A stretch of DNA of 64,000 bases, taken from assembly GCA_020853795.1 (NCBI GenBank), contig JADYYF010000071.1, positions 1 through 64,000 on the forward strand. The letters are read 5' to 3'. Positions 8,158 through 18,310 of this stretch are shown piece after piece. Made by a program: the position numbers and the translations under genes. A model generated the notes under the pieces. It did no database searches. It saw nothing but the letters and a program-made list of their open reading frames with translations, and was not told where the DNA came from. How positions within the stretch are numbered: position 1 is the stretch's first letter; each line of letters begins with the position of its first letter. The stretch is from Candidatus Zixiibacteriota bacterium (GTDB lineage: Bacteria; Zixibacteria; MSB-5A5; CAIYYT01).

Positions 8158-9219
8158 ATGAGAACCCGGCGGATGAATCCAACAGAGTTTTGGCGAGGTG
8201 TGGCGCTGTTGCTGGTGGCCGCGGCCGTGATTGCGGGAAGCTCACCAGCCTGCGCGCAACCTGACAATCGCGAGCGTGTCCGCGAAGCGATTGAGCAGAC
8301 CGACCGCATTCTCGACGAGGCCCGCACCAGCGTCGAGCAGTCCAGTAGTCAACGGGCGGCTCTGTTGCTCAAGCAAGCCGAGCAGTTCCAGGATCGCGCG
8401 AAAGCGGCCTTCGACGAAGACCGTCTGCTGCTGGCACAACAATGGACCGACAAGGCGCGCGAGGCGGCGCGCCGCTGCATCGGCAGCATCGTTGACTCTG
8501 GCGATGAACGCGACTTCGTCGAGCAGCAGCTGGATGTCACCGACGAATGGCTCGAACAAGTCCGCACCGTCAGCGACAATAACTCGGCTGCGGGACTGGA
8601 GCTGCGACTGCAGGAAGCGCAACGACTGCAGGATCGCGCCCGGGACCTGCTGTCCGAGAATAGTCTGCGCCAGGCGCTGCTGCTGACCCGGCGGGCCCAG
8701 GAAGTCTGCCGCGATCTGGTGGGGCGTTTTAACTCCGGCGAACGCCGCCGGGACCAACTGCGCGCCAACCTCGAGCGCGCGCGGGCCCTGGTCGACGACA
8801 ATCGGGACGCCGTTACCGCCTCCAGTAATGAGACCGCCCGGACCTTGTTCGAGTCCGGTTCAGACTTGATCGCGAAAGCCGAAGAACTCTATCAGGCCGG
8901 CGCTTATGACGAAGCGCTGCGACTGCTGGCGGGTGGTCTGGTGCGCGTCAACAAAGCTCTGCGCATGATCACCGGCGGACGGGCGGAAGACGAGGCGGCG
9001 AGAGCGATGCAAATCGCCGAAGCGCAAATGGAGCGTCTCCAGCAAGCCGCTGCCGACCGGAACAATCGCGTTGCCGCCGACCTGCTGGATGAGGCGCAGC
9101 AGAAACTGGAGCGGGCGCGCGCCTACTATGAGCAAGGCAACCACCAGCAAGCACTGGTCATCGTGCGTGTCGTAATGGAGTTGAACCAACAAGCGGCCAA
9201 GATACTCGGAACCTGGTAA
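8158..9219 (+). CDS. Exported helical protein with four tandem repeats, function unknown
   Basis: Not a family I recognise. ATG 8158 follows a good ribosome binding site (GGCGGAG) and gives a signal peptide ending near SPACAQ; upstream in-frame starts at 8065 and later would bury the signal peptide. The mature protein, about 320 residues, is almost entirely helical and made of four units of roughly 70-80 residues. Each unit ends in the same pattern of small and leucine-rich helices (A-x-LL-x-x-A-x(3,4)-RA followed by AL-x(5)-A). The arrangement resembles TPR-like scaffold proteins. The next gene, four bases downstream, encodes a barrel-like outer-membrane protein, so the two may act together at the outer membrane. 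Confidence 0.7.
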   Translation: MRTRRMNPTEFWRGVALLLVAAAVIAGSSPACAQPDNRERVREAIEQTDRILDEARTSVEQSSSQRAALLLKQAEQFQDRAKAAFDEDRLLLAQQWTDKAREAARRCIGSIVDSGDERDFVEQQLDVTDEWLEQVRTVSDNNSAAGLELRLQEAQRLQDRARDLLSENSLRQALLLTRRAQEVCRDLVGRFNSGERRRDQLRANLERARALVDDNRDAVTASSNETARTLFESGSDLIAKAEELYQAGAYDEALRLLAGGLVRVNKALRMITGGRAEDEAARAMQIAEAQMERLQQAAADRNNRVAADLLDEAQQKLERARAYYEQGNHQQALVIVRVVMELNQQAAKILGTW

Positions 9220-9223
9220 GATC

Positions 9224-10519
9224 ATGGCGGAAGATGTGGCGGGCGGCGCCGCAGCGACTGCGGCGCGTCTGGTTGCCGTGCTGTTGCTCGCCGGATCCAT
9301 TTCTTCGGCGTCGGCCGAATGGCGATGGTCGGGCAAGGCCGGACTGAACTACGATTTCATCTCACACGACTACTACCTGCGCGCAATTGACACGCTCGGG
9401 ATCACGCCGGATTCACTGGCGGAGATCAAGGGCTATTCCGACCGCATCGAGGAGACCGGCATCAATCTGCGGTTGGAACTGCAGAACCAGGGGGCGGTGA
9501 CAATCGCGCTCGCCAACAATTCGCTCCTGAGCAACGAGAAACTGCGTAATGTGACGGCCGTCCGAGTGCAGTGGGGCGCGCTGCGGTTCGTCTCGGACGC
9601 AGAATTTAAGTCTTATGGTCAGAGCGATGATTTCTCCCTGTACCAGTCGCGCCTGCAGAACAGCTCCCGTCTCGGGCTGCGGCTGCTTGACAATAGCCGC
9701 TGGGAAGTGGAAATCTCGCAGGAGTTTGAGTATACCGGTTTTGACGAGCGCAGCGCCGCTGTCTACGGCTACCGTCAGCACGAGTCGCGCCTGCGCCTGA
9801 CCCGGCACCTGGCCGAATTCTCCGACCTGCGGCTCAACCTGCGTTACGACCGGCGCGATGCCTACGACTCCAGCAGCCTCGATTTCTCCCGCTGGATGGC
9901 GGATGCGGCCTACGACGACATCGACGCCGGCCGCTCGATCATGGCCAGTCTGTATGCCGAAAGGAAAAATTCCGTACAGCCCGGCCAACGCGACGACTAT
10001 TACTACTTCAATCCCTATCTTGATCTGGTGTTTGCGCTCGCCGACAACCTCGAGCTGGCCCCGCGTGTCGAAGGGCAGATTTTCAGTTACGATGCGCAGT
10101 CGTTGGCGACGTTCTCGCACTACCGGCTGCTGACGCGCGTGGAGCTCGACTATCACTATTCACTGTTGTCGACCTTCAGTTTCGGTCTCGGTGGCGAGCG
10201 TCTGCGGGCATTCGACGCGCGCTACGGCGAGCAAGACTATCGCTCCAGCCAGCTGCTGCTCGGCTATGAGACCCTGGCCTCAACGTGGTTCACACTGAAT
10301 CTCGACAGCCAATGGGGCTATCGCAACTTCACTGCCGCTGCTTCCGAATTCTACACCGATCACTGGTTCGTGCGCCTGGATCTGCTCGGGGACATTAAAC
10401 TGAGCCGCCGCCTGCGCTTCGCGCTAATTGGCGGCACCGATTTTGAATACCACGACGCCAAGGAAGACGACGTCGTTGTTTACATGCTCAGCGGGAATCT
10501 AAATTATCTCATCAAGTAG
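9224..10519 (+). CDS. Predicted outer-membrane beta-barrel protein, function unknown
   Basis: The N-terminus has a signal-like hydrophobic stretch (about residues 12-30, ending SASA before EWRWSG). The rest consists of short alternating polar/hydrophobic strands rich in Tyr, Arg, Asp and Ser, typical of a porin-like barrel, with repeated strand-like phrases such as LRLNLRYDRRDAY and RLRFALIGGTDFEYH. No enzyme motif is visible. It begins four bases after the helical-repeat gene and is surely in the same transcript. Its stop lies only five bases from the convergent secA stop, with no terminator between them. The start GATC-ATG is not preceded by a strong ribosome binding site, which fits translational coupling. 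Confidence 0.7.
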   Translation: MAEDVAGGAAATAARLVAVLLLAGSISSASAEWRWSGKAGLNYDFISHDYYLRAIDTLGITPDSLAEIKGYSDRIEETGINLRLELQNQGAVTIALANNSLLSNEKLRNVTAVRVQWGALRFVSDAEFKSYGQSDDFSLYQSRLQNSSRLGLRLLDNSRWEVEISQEFEYTGFDERSAAVYGYRQHESRLRLTRHLAEFSDLRLNLRYDRRDAYDSSSLDFSRWMADAAYDDIDAGRSIMASLYAERKNSVQPGQRDDYYYFNPYLDLVFALADNLELAPRVEGQIFSYDAQSLATFSHYRLLTRVELDYHYSLLSTFSFGLGGERLRAFDARYGEQDYRSSQLLLGYETLASTWFTLNLDSQWGYRNFTAAASEFYTDHWFVRLDLLGDIKLSRRLRFALIGGTDFEYHDAKEDDVVVYMLSGNLNYLIK

Positions 10520-10524
10520 GGGCG

Positions 10525-13500
10525 CTACTCTGCGCCGTGGCACTTCTTGTATTTCTTGCCGCTGCCGCAGGGACAGGGGTCGTTGCGGCCGACCTTGGGC
10601 ATCTCCCGGACGATCGTATGCCCCTTGCTCGGCATCGTCTCTTCTGGTTGCTCCGGTTGCGGCGCGGTGGCGCGCATGCCACTGATGCTCTCATGTACCG
10701 AACGCAGTCGCGACTGTTGCTGCTGGCGTCGCTGTTCGGCGGACCGATCAACAGGCTGTAGTTTGAAGACCAAACTGACGGCCGTGCGGTCGATTCGCTC
10801 CAGCAGCGCTTCAAACATCGTAAACGCCTCTTTCTTGTACTCCAAGAGCGGGTCGCGCTGGCCGTAGGCGCGCAGCCCGATCCCTTCCTTGAGCTGGTCC
10901 ATCTCGTAGAGATGTTCCTTCCACTCCGTATCGATAGTCGACAACAACGCATAACGCTCGAGGTGGCGCATGATCTCGGCTCCGAGGAACGCCTCCTTAT
11001 TGTGGTAGTGCGCCAGTGCAAATTCGCCTAACTGCTCGGCAAGTCCGGTTTTGGTCAGATCCGACCACTCCTTGGAACGCGGATCGATGCTCAGCAGGAA
11101 GGCACCTTGCGCTGCCACAGCCACCTTGTTCAGATCGACCGATTCCTCCCCGTCAATCGTCGTCGAACTCTCTGCCACGATCGACTCCGCAACCGCAACG
11201 ATCATTTCCTCGATTTCCGCCTTGTGGTCAAGCGAATCAATGATCGAATTGCGTCGGTCGTAGATCGCCGTGCGCTGGTTGTTCATGACGTCGTCGTATT
11301 GCAGTGTGTGCTTGCGGATCGAAAAGTTCTGCGTTTCGACGCGGCGTTGGGCGCGCTCAATCGCCTTGGTCACCATCCGGTGCGCGATGACCTCACCTTC
11401 CTTGATGCCGAGGCGGTCCATCACGGAGGCGATCCGGTCGCTGCCGAACAGGCGCATCAGGTCGTCTTCGAGCGAAAGGTAGAATTCGGAGAGTCCGAAA
11501 TCGCCCTGACGGCCGGCCCGGCCGCGCAACTGCCGGTCGATACGCCGCGATTCGTGGCGCTCGGTGCCGATAATGTGCAGGCCGTACGGCTCTTCGTCGT
11601 CGGCCAGCTTGAGGCCGTCAGCATCGGGAATCTGCTCGATAAGATCGCGCACTTCGTCGGTGATCACTTCGCGCTTGACAACGCGCTTCTCCAGCTTGAT
11701 GTCGGTACCGCGGCCCGCCATGTTGGTCGCGATCGTCACCGTGCCGGCGCGGCCGGCGTCGCGCACGATCTCCGCTTCCTGCTGGTGAAATTTTGCGTTG
11801 AGCACATTATGCGGAACCTTCTCGCGCTTCAGCATCCGCGACAGCTGCTCCGAGACTTCCACCGAGACCGTGCCGACCAGCACCGGCATCCCCTTCTCGT
11901 GCAGTTTGCGAATGGCCTCGATAATCGCGGCGTACTTCTCACGCTTGGTCCGATAAATCTTGTCTTCGAAGTCGATGCGCCGTACCGGCTGATTGGTCGG
12001 AATCACCATCACGTCGAGCTTGTAGATTTCCCAGAATTCGCCCGCCTCCGTCTCGGCCGTGCCGGTCATGCCGGCGAGCTTGATATAGAGCCGGAAGTAA
12101 TTCTGCAGCGTGATCGTGGCCACCGTCTGCGTTTCCCCCTCGACGCGCACGCGCTCCTTGGCTTCGATCGCCTGATGGAGCCCGTCCGAATAGCGCCGCC
12201 CCGGCATCAGGCGGCCGGTGAACTCGTCGACGATCAGGACTTTCTCTTCCTGCACGACGTACTCGACGTCTTTCTCGTACAGCGTGTACGCCTTCAGCAA
12301 CTGGTTGATCGCGTGATTCTTGTCGGCCCGTTCGGCGTGCAACTTGTAAAGCCGCTCCTTCTCCGCCAATTTTTGCTCGGGAGTGAGCGCTTCGTTCGAG
12401 TCGATCTCGTGCAGTCCCTCGGTGATATCGGGCAGAACGAACAGCTGCTTATCTTCCGGCGACAGCAACTCGCGGCCCTTGTCGGTCAGATTGATCGTGT
12501 GTTCTTTTTCGTCGATGACGAAGAAGAGCTCTTCGTCAAGCGTGTGCATGCGCTTCTCGCGCAGCAGATCCAGCTCGGCCTTCTGCGCCAGCTTCTGCGC
12601 ACCCTGCTCCTTGTAGAGTTTGAGCAGTCGCTTGTTTTTCGGCGCGCCTCGTTGCACGGACAGCATCGCGATGCCGGCTTCGTCCAACTTGTCCTCGCCG
12701 AACAGTCGCTCGGCATCAGCAGCGATCTTGTTGACATATTCCGTCTGGCGCTTGACCAGCCGTTCGACCAGCGGCTGCATTTCCTGGAACCGCTGGGTCA
12801 GGCTCGAGCTCTCGACTGGTCCGGAGATAATCAACGGCGTGCGCGCTTCGTCGATCAACACGCTGTCGACCTCGTCCACGATCGCAAAGTAGTGCCCGCG
12901 CTGAACCCGGTATTCCGGTGCCACCGCCATGTTGTCACGCAGGTAGTCGAAGCCAAATTCGCTGTTGGTGCCGTAGGTGATGTCACAGGCGTACTGCGCC
13001 CGGCGCTCGGCAAAGTCCATGTCGCGCTGGATACAACCGACCGTCAGGCCGAGGAACTTGAACACCTGCCCCATCCACTCCGAGTCGCGCTTGGCCAGGT
13101 AGTCGTTGACCGTAACCAGATGGACGCCGTCACCGACCAGCGCATTCAGGTACAGCGGCATCGTTGCCACCAGCGTCTTGCCTTCGCCCGTCGCCATCTC
13201 GGCGATCTTGCCCTGATGTAGAGCAATGCCGCCGATCAACTGCACGTCGTACGGAACCATCTCCCAGGCCGTCTCGAAACCGCAGACATCCCACGAAGTG
13301 CCGCAAAGTCGCCGGCAGGTCTCCTTGACCATCGCGAAAGCTTCCGGCAGAATTTCGTTCAGGTAGTCGTCGATTTCGGTGCGGAGATTCTTCTTGAACT
13401 CGTCCTTGTCCCAATTGCGTTCTTTCGCTTCGGCACGGATTTCCGCCCGGAGTTCAGCCAGCTCCTTTTTGAACTCATTCGTGCGCTCGACGAATTTTTC

Positions 13501-13620
13501 ATCGGACCAATCGCGCAGAGTGGGATAGATCTCGTTGATGCGGCCGACGAAAGGCCGGATCGCCTTGATGTCGCGATCGTACTTGGTACCGAAAATCTTG
13601 GCGATGAGTGAACTAAACAC
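10525..13620 (-). CDS. secA: Protein translocase ATPase SecA
   Basis: SecA drives preproteins through SecYEG at the inner membrane. The 1031-residue product has the Walker A region [27 protein letters not shown], the preprotein cross-linking region, the second nucleotide-binding fold with [12 protein letters not shown] and GRAGRQGD, the helical scaffold/wing and a C-terminal SEC-C zinc motif ([14 protein letters not shown]). It is longer than the E. coli protein (about 900). The extra length lies mainly in NBD1 (about residues 330-460), where a charged helical insert resembles the long SecA of Bacteroidetes-type bacteria. It has its own ATG, and the intergenic DNA upstream is only 75 bases to the next minus-strand gene. 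Confidence 0.97.
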   Translation of the reverse strand: MFSSLIAKIFGTKYDRDIKAIRPFVGRINEIYPTLRDWSDEKFVERTNEFKKELAELRAEIRAEAKERNWDKDEFKKNLRTEIDDYLNEILPEAFAMVKETCRRLCGTSWDVCGFETAWEMVPYDVQLIGGIALHQGKIAEMATGEGKTLVATMPLYLNALVGDGVHLVTVNDYLAKRDSEWMGQVFKFLGLTVGCIQRDMDFAERRAQYACDITYGTNSEFGFDYLRDNMAVAPEYRVQRGHYFAIVDEVDSVLIDEARTPLIISGPVESSSLTQRFQEMQPLVERLVKRQTEYVNKIAADAERLFGEDKLDEAGIAMLSVQRGAPKNKRLLKLYKEQGAQKLAQKAELDLLREKRMHTLDEELFFVIDEKEHTINLTDKGRELLSPEDKQLFVLPDITEGLHEIDSNEALTPEQKLAEKERLYKLHAERADKNHAINQLLKAYTLYEKDVEYVVQEEKVLIVDEFTGRLMPGRRYSDGLHQAIEAKERVRVEGETQTVATITLQNYFRLYIKLAGMTGTAETEAGEFWEIYKLDVMVIPTNQPVRRIDFEDKIYRTKREKYAAIIEAIRKLHEKGMPVLVGTVSVEVSEQLSRMLKREKVPHNVLNAKFHQQEAEIVRDAGRAGTVTIATNMAGRGTDIKLEKRVVKREVITDEVRDLIEQIPDADGLKLADDEEPYGLHIIGTERHESRRIDRQLRGRAGRQGDFGLSEFYLSLEDDLMRLFGSDRIASVMDRLGIKEGEVIAHRMVTKAIERAQRRVETQNFSIRKHTLQYDDVMNNQRTAIYDRRNSIIDSLDHKAEIEEMIVAVAESIVAESSTTIDGEESVDLNKVAVAAQGAFLLSIDPRSKEWSDLTKTGLAEQLGEFALAHYHNKEAFLGAEIMRHLERYALLSTIDTEWKEHLYEMDQLKEGIGLRAYGQRDPLLEYKKEAFTMFEALLERIDRTAVSLVFKLQPVDRSAEQRRQQQQSRLRSVHESISGMRATAPQPEQPEETMPSKGHTIVREMPKVGRNDPCPCGSGKKYKKCHGAE

Positions 13621-13695
13621 GCTGACCTGCTACCGATTCCACGGCGATTATACGGCGCGCTGGGTGCCGGGTTTCAAGTGAAACCGCGGTTATCC

Positions 13696-14157
13696 CTATT
13701 GTCCGGCTGCCGGAACGCTGGTCGCGCCGGTGGTGTCCGCGGCCTGTTGCTGCTGTCGCTGCCAGCGCACGGTCAACGACTCCGCCTCTTCCGGCGTCTT
13801 GGGGGCGCCCATCTGCTCGAACAACGGCCGCGCCTGGGCGAAAGCCCGTAAGGCCTGGGAATTCCGCGCCTCTTCCAACAGCTTCTTCGCCTCCGCGATG
13901 TGTTTACCCGACGGCGCCTTTTCCAAATACTGCGTCAGCGAACCGATAATCTTTTCGTCCCACTTCTCCGCGATGAACTTGTTCATGGCCGCGGTGCGTT
14001 CGGCGCCGCGCGGAAGCGAAAACGATTTGTTGATTTCGTCCCACATGGACTTGGCATCGGTGTACAACTTGGTAATCTCCGGAGCTTCGGACGCGCACGA
14101 GGCCAACACGGCCAATGCGAACAGAGCCAACGACAGCAGCGGGATCAATTTGCGCAT
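13696..14157 (-). CDS. Small helical lipoprotein, function unknown
   Basis: A 153-residue lipoprotein: signal peptide with lipobox LASC (Cys21), then an all-helical domain with Trp and Lys/Glu-rich segments and a Gln-rich tail near the C-terminus. No named family is recognised. It has a strong promoter and GGAGG ten bases before ATG. It lies just upstream of secA on the same strand, 75 bases away, so the two may share a transcript, although there is no functional link in the sequence. Confidence 0.72.
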   Translation of the reverse strand: MRKLIPLLSLALFALAVLASCASEAPEITKLYTDAKSMWDEINKSFSLPRGAERTAAMNKFIAEKWDEKIIGSLTQYLEKAPSGKHIAEAKKLLEEARNSQALRAFAQARPLFEQMGAPKTPEEAESLTVRWQRQQQQAADTTGATSVPAAGQ

Positions 14158-14202
14158 TTCTTTCTTACCTCCATCGGGATCAGGCCTTCGAGAACGGCGC
14201 TA

Positions 14203-14230
14203 AAATTACGGAATGTACAACGATTGTCAA
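14203..14230 (-). promoter_or_regulatory. Sigma-70-type promoter of the small lipoprotein (and perhaps secA)
   Basis: On the minus strand TTGACA (14230-14225), a 16-base spacer and TAATTT (14208-14203) lie 45 bases before the start at 14157. Confidence 0.6.
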
Positions 14231-14287
14231 TTGCTTTGTCGCCGCATGTCTGCCGCTTCCGGACGGCTGGAAGCAGCGTTTTGGCAC

Positions 14288-14315
14288 TTGTCTCAACTAG
14301 ATGGCTTCGTATTTT
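14288..14315 (+). promoter_or_regulatory. Possible promoter of the haem-binding protein gene
   Basis: TTGTCT and TATTTT are separated by 16 bases and end 27 bases before ATG 14343. The match is moderate; no other promoter-like pair is seen in the gap. Confidence 0.4.
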
Positions 14316-14342
14316 GGAGGAGCTTGACTGAAGGAGAAACGT

Positions 14343-14888
14343 ATGCCCAACCTGAGAGCCTCAGCGCGCAGCATCCTGCTCGTGTCCATTGCCATCGCCT
14401 TTGTCATTCTGGTTGCACTCGCCGTCGCCGACGAACAGCCGGAGTCCACTGCCGTCAATGCACCCGCCGTTGACTCGGTTTACGCTGGGATTCGCAGCGG
14501 CTTTGCGACGTTGGAGCCGATCTGGATCAAAGCCTGCTACGACTGTCACTCCGACCGGACGCGCTATCCCTGGTACTACAAGCTGCCGCTGGTCCGCGGC
14601 CTGATCGACAGCGACATCCGGCAGGCACGCGAAGAGCTCGACATGTCGGGCGGATTCCCCTTCAAGAGCACGCGCCGACCGGTCGACGACCTGCGCAAGC
14701 TGCGGGACGAAATCGCTGAAGGCGGGATGCCGCCGTGGAACTACAAGTTGATGCACTGGAGCGCCGGCCTGTCCGATGCAGAAAAACAATCGGTCTACGC
14801 CTGGGTCGACGGTTCCCTGCAAGCGTTGGCGGCGCACGGCATTGAACCGGCCCGCCGCAATGGCGGCGGCGAATCCAAGCCGCATTGA
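14343..14888 (+). CDS. Haem-binding domain protein (single CxxCH)
   Basis: A 181-residue exported protein of the Haem_bd (DUF-type cytochrome) family. An N-terminal membrane helix or uncleaved signal covers about residues 10-28. The haem site CYDCHSDRTRYPWYY falls near residue 65, and conserved MPPWNY supplies a likely Met ligand near residue 131. Such proteins are periplasmic mono-haem electron carriers or haem sensors; the partner is not evident here. The ribosome binding site AAGGAG is seven bases before ATG. It stands alone between the divergent small lipoprotein gene and icd, which lies 141 bases downstream. Confidence 0.82.
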   Translation: MPNLRASARSILLVSIAIAFVILVALAVADEQPESTAVNAPAVDSVYAGIRSGFATLEPIWIKACYDCHSDRTRYPWYYKLPLVRGLIDSDIRQAREELDMSGGFPFKSTRRPVDDLRKLRDEIAEGGMPPWNYKLMHWSAGLSDAEKQSVYAWVDGSLQALAAHGIEPARRNGGGESKPH

Positions 14889-15029
14889 CGCACGCTGATG
14901 ACCGTTGCCAAGATTTCTGTTTGCAAATAGCTACTTTTTTGTAGATTAGCGCTTCACCGGAGCCTGCGCCGCGGGCTCCGACCTGACATCGCGCGCTGCG
15001 ATGAGACCTTACCAACATGGAGTTGATTC

Positions 15030-16502
15030 ATGACCACACCCTATAAAACCCCCGACGGCAAAATCCTGGTCACCCTGATTCCCGGCGACGGCATCGGCCC
15101 TGAATGCGTCAATGCCGCCCGCAAGATCATCGCCGCAACCGGTGCGCCTCTGGCCTGGGAGGAACGCGAAGCCGGCGAATCGGTCTTCAAAAAAGGTATC
15201 CCCTCCGGCGTGACTCCGGAGACGATTGAGTCGGTTCGGAAAACTCACCTCGTCCTGAAGGGACCCCTGGGAACGCCAGTCGGTTACGGCGAGAAAAGCG
15301 CTAATGTCACTCTGCGCAAGCTGTTCGAGACCTACGGTAACATCCGTCCCGCGCGCGAACTGCCGGGCGTCAAGACACCTTACAGCGGTCGCGGTGTTGA
15401 TCTGGTCGTCGTGCGTGAAAACGTCGAGGATCTCTACGCCGGCATCGAGCACATGCAGACGCCGGGCGTGGCGCAATGCCTGAAACTGATCTCGCGCAAG
15501 GGCTGTGAGAAGATTGTACGGCTCGGTTTCGAAGTTGCCCGCGCCGAAGGCCGCAAGTCGGTCCACTGCGCGACGAAGGCCAACATCATGAAGCTGACCG
15601 AAGGCATGCTCAAGCGTACCTTCGAGGAAATCGCGCCGGAGTATCCTGACATCCAATCAGCTCACATCATCATCGACAACTGCGCGCACCAGCTCGTCAA
15701 GAAGCCGGAGCAGTTTGAGGTCATCATCACAACCAATATGAATGGCGACATCATCTCCGATCTGTCGTCGGCGTTGATTGGTGGTCTCGGTTTCGCTCCC
15801 TCGGCCAATCTCGGCAGTGAAGTGGCGATCTTTGAAGCCGTACACGGCTCGGCGCCCAAGTACGCCGGCAAAAACGTCATTAATCCGACCGCCGTGCTGT
15901 TCTCCGCCGTCATGATGCTGCGCTACCTGGAAATGTTCAAGGAAGCCGCATTGATTGAGAACTCGGTTATGTACACGCTTGAAGAAGGCAAGGTCATGCC
16001 GCGCGACGTCGTCGGCGACGCCAGGGCCGCCTCAACTACGCAGTACACCGACGCCATCATTGCCAACTTCGGCAAATCGTCGACGAAGTTCAAAGTCCGC
16101 GACCACAAGCCGATCAAGATGCCGAAGATCGACCTGCGCCCCGATTTCGTGCGCGTGAAGAGCCGCCGCGTCGCCGGAACCGACCTGTTTGTCGAGTGGA
16201 CTGGCTCGGTCGACGAGCTGGGCAAGAAAGCGGAGACGCTGCTGGACGGCACGCCGCTGCGCCTCAAGATGGTGTCGAGCCGCGGCACCAAGGTCTACCC
16301 GACGATGGGCGCCATCACCGACACTGTCGACCAGTTCCGCTTACGCTGTATGATGCGTGATGACACCAAGGAACTCACCGACGAACTGCTGATCGCCTTG
16401 CTGCAGAAGGCCAGTTCGATGGGCCTGCATTGGGCGCACATCGAAAAATTGTCGGTATTCGAGGGCAAAGACGGCTTCACCAAAGCCCAGGGCGAAGATT
16501 AG
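15030..16502 (+). CDS. icd: NADP-dependent isocitrate dehydrogenase, Thermus type
   Basis: This TCA-cycle enzyme oxidises isocitrate to 2-oxoglutarate. The sequence opens with VTLIPGDGIGPEC, contains the substrate loop GEKSANVTLRKLFETYGNIRP and the Arg/Asp/Asn residues of the beta-decarboxylating dehydrogenase family (VVVRENVEDLYAGIEHMQ, HGSAPKYAGKNVINPTA). At 490 residues it has the extra C-terminal domain of about 140 residues seen in the Thermus thermophilus enzyme and ends GFTKAQGED as that enzyme does. This separates it from the shorter E. coli type. GGAG is seven bases before ATG 15030. The gene is monocistronic with a strong terminator. Confidence 0.95.
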   Translation: MTTPYKTPDGKILVTLIPGDGIGPECVNAARKIIAATGAPLAWEEREAGESVFKKGIPSGVTPETIESVRKTHLVLKGPLGTPVGYGEKSANVTLRKLFETYGNIRPARELPGVKTPYSGRGVDLVVVRENVEDLYAGIEHMQTPGVAQCLKLISRKGCEKIVRLGFEVARAEGRKSVHCATKANIMKLTEGMLKRTFEEIAPEYPDIQSAHIIIDNCAHQLVKKPEQFEVIITTNMNGDIISDLSSALIGGLGFAPSANLGSEVAIFEAVHGSAPKYAGKNVINPTAVLFSAVMMLRYLEMFKEAALIENSVMYTLEEGKVMPRDVVGDARAASTTQYTDAIIANFGKSSTKFKVRDHKPIKMPKIDLRPDFVRVKSRRVAGTDLFVEWTGSVDELGKKAETLLDGTPLRLKMVSSRGTKVYPTMGAITDTVDQFRLRCMMRDDTKELTDELLIALLQKASSMGLHWAHIEKLSVFEGKDGFTKAQGED

Positions 16503-16523
16503 AGATTCGCTCAGAGTCAGCGC

Positions 16524-16554
16524 AGGGACAGGCGTCACCGCCTGTCCCTTTTTT
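16524..16554 (+). terminator. Rho-independent terminator of icd
   Basis: A perfect 11-bp stem (AGGGACAGGCG and its complement, 16524-16534 and 16539-16549) with a TCAC loop is followed by six T. Confidence 0.95.
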
Positions 16555-16598
16555 GTGCCGGTTACGAGTCCGGGGAATTGCCGATCAGCGCCGGCGGA

Positions 16599-17882
16599 CT
16601 ACGCCTGCTGCTCGCGCGGAGACTTGACAATGATGCGAACCTTTTCGATGCGCTGGCCGTTAACCTGCTCGACGACGAAGTCGAGGCCGTCGGTGGCGAT
16701 GCGCTGGCCGACATCGGGAAGCGAACCAACCAGATCGTAGATGTAGCCGCCCACAGTCTCAAATTCCTTTTCTTCCAGACGCAGCTCCAATCGATCCGAG
16801 AGATCGGTCATCGAGAGATTGGCCGACACGATGTACTCCGAGTCGTTCAGCTTGACGACATCGCTTTCCTCGTCAGTATCGTGCTCATCCTGGATATCAC
16901 CAACGATGAGTTCCAGAATATCCTCCATCGTCACCAGGCCGGCCGTGCCGCCGTACTCGTCGACGGCGATCGCCATGTGCACCTTCTGGTGCTTGAATTC
17001 CTCGAGCAGACTGCGAAGGCTCTTGGATTCCGGCACAAAAAATGCCGGCCGGGCGATGGCCGTGACATCTTCCGTATCCGCCGGCAGCGGATAACGTTTG
17101 AGAATATCTTTCACGTGGAGCACGCCCGCAATATTGTCGATACCGCCGTCTATCACCGGATAGCGCGAATAGCCGTTCTCCGCGACGATCTTCTTGACCT
17201 CGGCGAAGGTCGTGCCGCGGTCGATCGTCAACATCTCGATCCGCGGGATCATGATCTCGCGTACCTCGGAATCGGCGAGATCGAACACGTTGCCGATCAT
17301 GTCGCGCAGATCCGGCCCCATCAATGGCTCGTCGATCCCGGCGGAATCGGCCAGCTCTTCAATGGCGCGCTCAACGATTTCTTCCTTCTTCTCTTCCAGA
17401 TCCTGCTTCTCCAGCAGATTGCTCTTGAACCGGATGATCGAGGTCACCGCCGGCGCGCTGATGGCCATCAGTAGGCGCAACAGCCAGGTCTTCGACTGGA
17501 TCACGTCCAGCACCTGCTCGCGGCGCAGATTCGGTGCGATTACCGCCACCAGCGAAGTATGAATGAACCAGCCTCCGGCAATTAGAATGACCTCCAGCGC
17601 ATATTTCTGCAGCATCGGCAGTTCCAGGCGGGAGCCGATTAAGAACCAGAGCACGGTCGATACGATCAACGCGCCTGATTGCACCAATGTCGCGGTCACC
17701 GACAGCCGCTTAGGATTGTCCAGGATGGCTTCCACCGATGCGCGCCGCGAGTCGCTCAGACCTTCCAACAGCTTGCGTTCATTCGAGTCGGTTAGATAGA
17801 GACCGCTGGCGGCGACGCTGACGCTGTAAGAGATGTAATAGAGCACAATGATGCCCGCCAGCATGGCAAGTACCGGCAGCAT
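16599..17882 (-). CDS. CNNM/CorC-family membrane protein with CBS pair
   Basis: A membrane protein of the HlyC/CorC (CNNM) family, linked to magnesium or other divalent-ion efflux. Three to four membrane helices lie within about residues 1-135, then a CBS pair (about 195-320) and a CorC_HlyC domain (about 335-415) with EYGGTAGLVTMEDILE just before it. ATG 17882 was chosen because it follows GAGGAG and overlaps the ybeY stop as ATGA; an upstream in-frame extension to 17972 would lie inside ybeY. It closes the phoH-pgpH-ybeY operon, a common arrangement. A second family member lies at 52300-53589. Confidence 0.9.
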   Translation of the reverse strand: MLPVLAMLAGIIVLYYISYSVSVAASGLYLTDSNERKLLEGLSDSRRASVEAILDNPKRLSVTATLVQSGALIVSTVLWFLIGSRLELPMLQKYALEVILIAGGWFIHTSLVAVIAPNLRREQVLDVIQSKTWLLRLLMAISAPAVTSIIRFKSNLLEKQDLEEKKEEIVERAIEELADSAGIDEPLMGPDLRDMIGNVFDLADSEVREIMIPRIEMLTIDRGTTFAEVKKIVAENGYSRYPVIDGGIDNIAGVLHVKDILKRYPLPADTEDVTAIARPAFFVPESKSLRSLLEEFKHQKVHMAIAVDEYGGTAGLVTMEDILELIVGDIQDEHDTDEESDVVKLNDSEYIVSANLSMTDLSDRLELRLEEKEFETVGGYIYDLVGSLPDVGQRIATDGLDFVVEQVNGQRIEKVRIIVKSPREQQA

Positions 17883-18310
17883 CAGCAGCTCCTCGCCAGT
17901 CGCCGCAGGTAGGCGTCTTCTTTGGCGGCCATGACCGCGCGTTTCTTTGGGGTCGGATGGTGAATGCCGCAAAGATGCAGCAACCCGTGGCAGAACAGCT
18001 TGAGGATTTCCTGCGTTGGCGGGATCCCATACTCCCGGGCGTTACGCCGCGCTTCCGCAATCGAGATATAGATCTCGCCTAACAGAGGGTCGTCGGGTTC
18101 GTTCATGTTGAAAGACAGCACATCGGTCGTCTTGTCCTTACCGCGAAATTGCCGATTCAGACTGCTCATCCGGCGATCGTCGATGAAGACAAGGACAACG
18201 CCTTGTTTCCGCCGCTCGCCGCGCAGCACGATCTCCGCCAATCTCGCCAGAGCCGTACGTGGTACGCGCGTCCCTGCCACCGTATTGTAAATCGCGGCGC
18301 GCCGGCTCAC
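17882..18310 (-). CDS. ybeY: Endoribonuclease YbeY (16S rRNA maturation)
   Basis: YbeY is a small metal-dependent RNase needed for 16S rRNA 3-prime end maturation and ribosome quality control. The 142-residue product has the family metal site HGLLHLCGIHH (H-x3-H-x5-H) near residues 109-119 and the TTDVLSFNMNEP and LGEIYIS segments. The start is GTG 18310, overlapping the pgpH stop as GTGA, and the end overlaps the CorC start. Its place between a 7TM-HD phosphodiesterase and a CorC protein is conserved in many bacteria. Confidence 0.93.
   Translation of the reverse strand: MSRRAAIYNTVAGTRVPRTALARLAEIVLRGERRKQGVVLVFIDDRRMSSLNRQFRGKDKTTDVLSFNMNEPDDPLLGEIYISIAEARRNAREYGIPPTQEILKLFCHGLLHLCGIHHPTPKKRAVMAAKEDAYLRRLARSC

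Noticed and set aside
11107-13221. A 704-codon open frame opposite secA
   Set aside because: It lies wholly antisense to secA; its His/Arg/Leu/Asp-rich composition is what a reversed GC-rich gene gives, and there is no domain or start signal.
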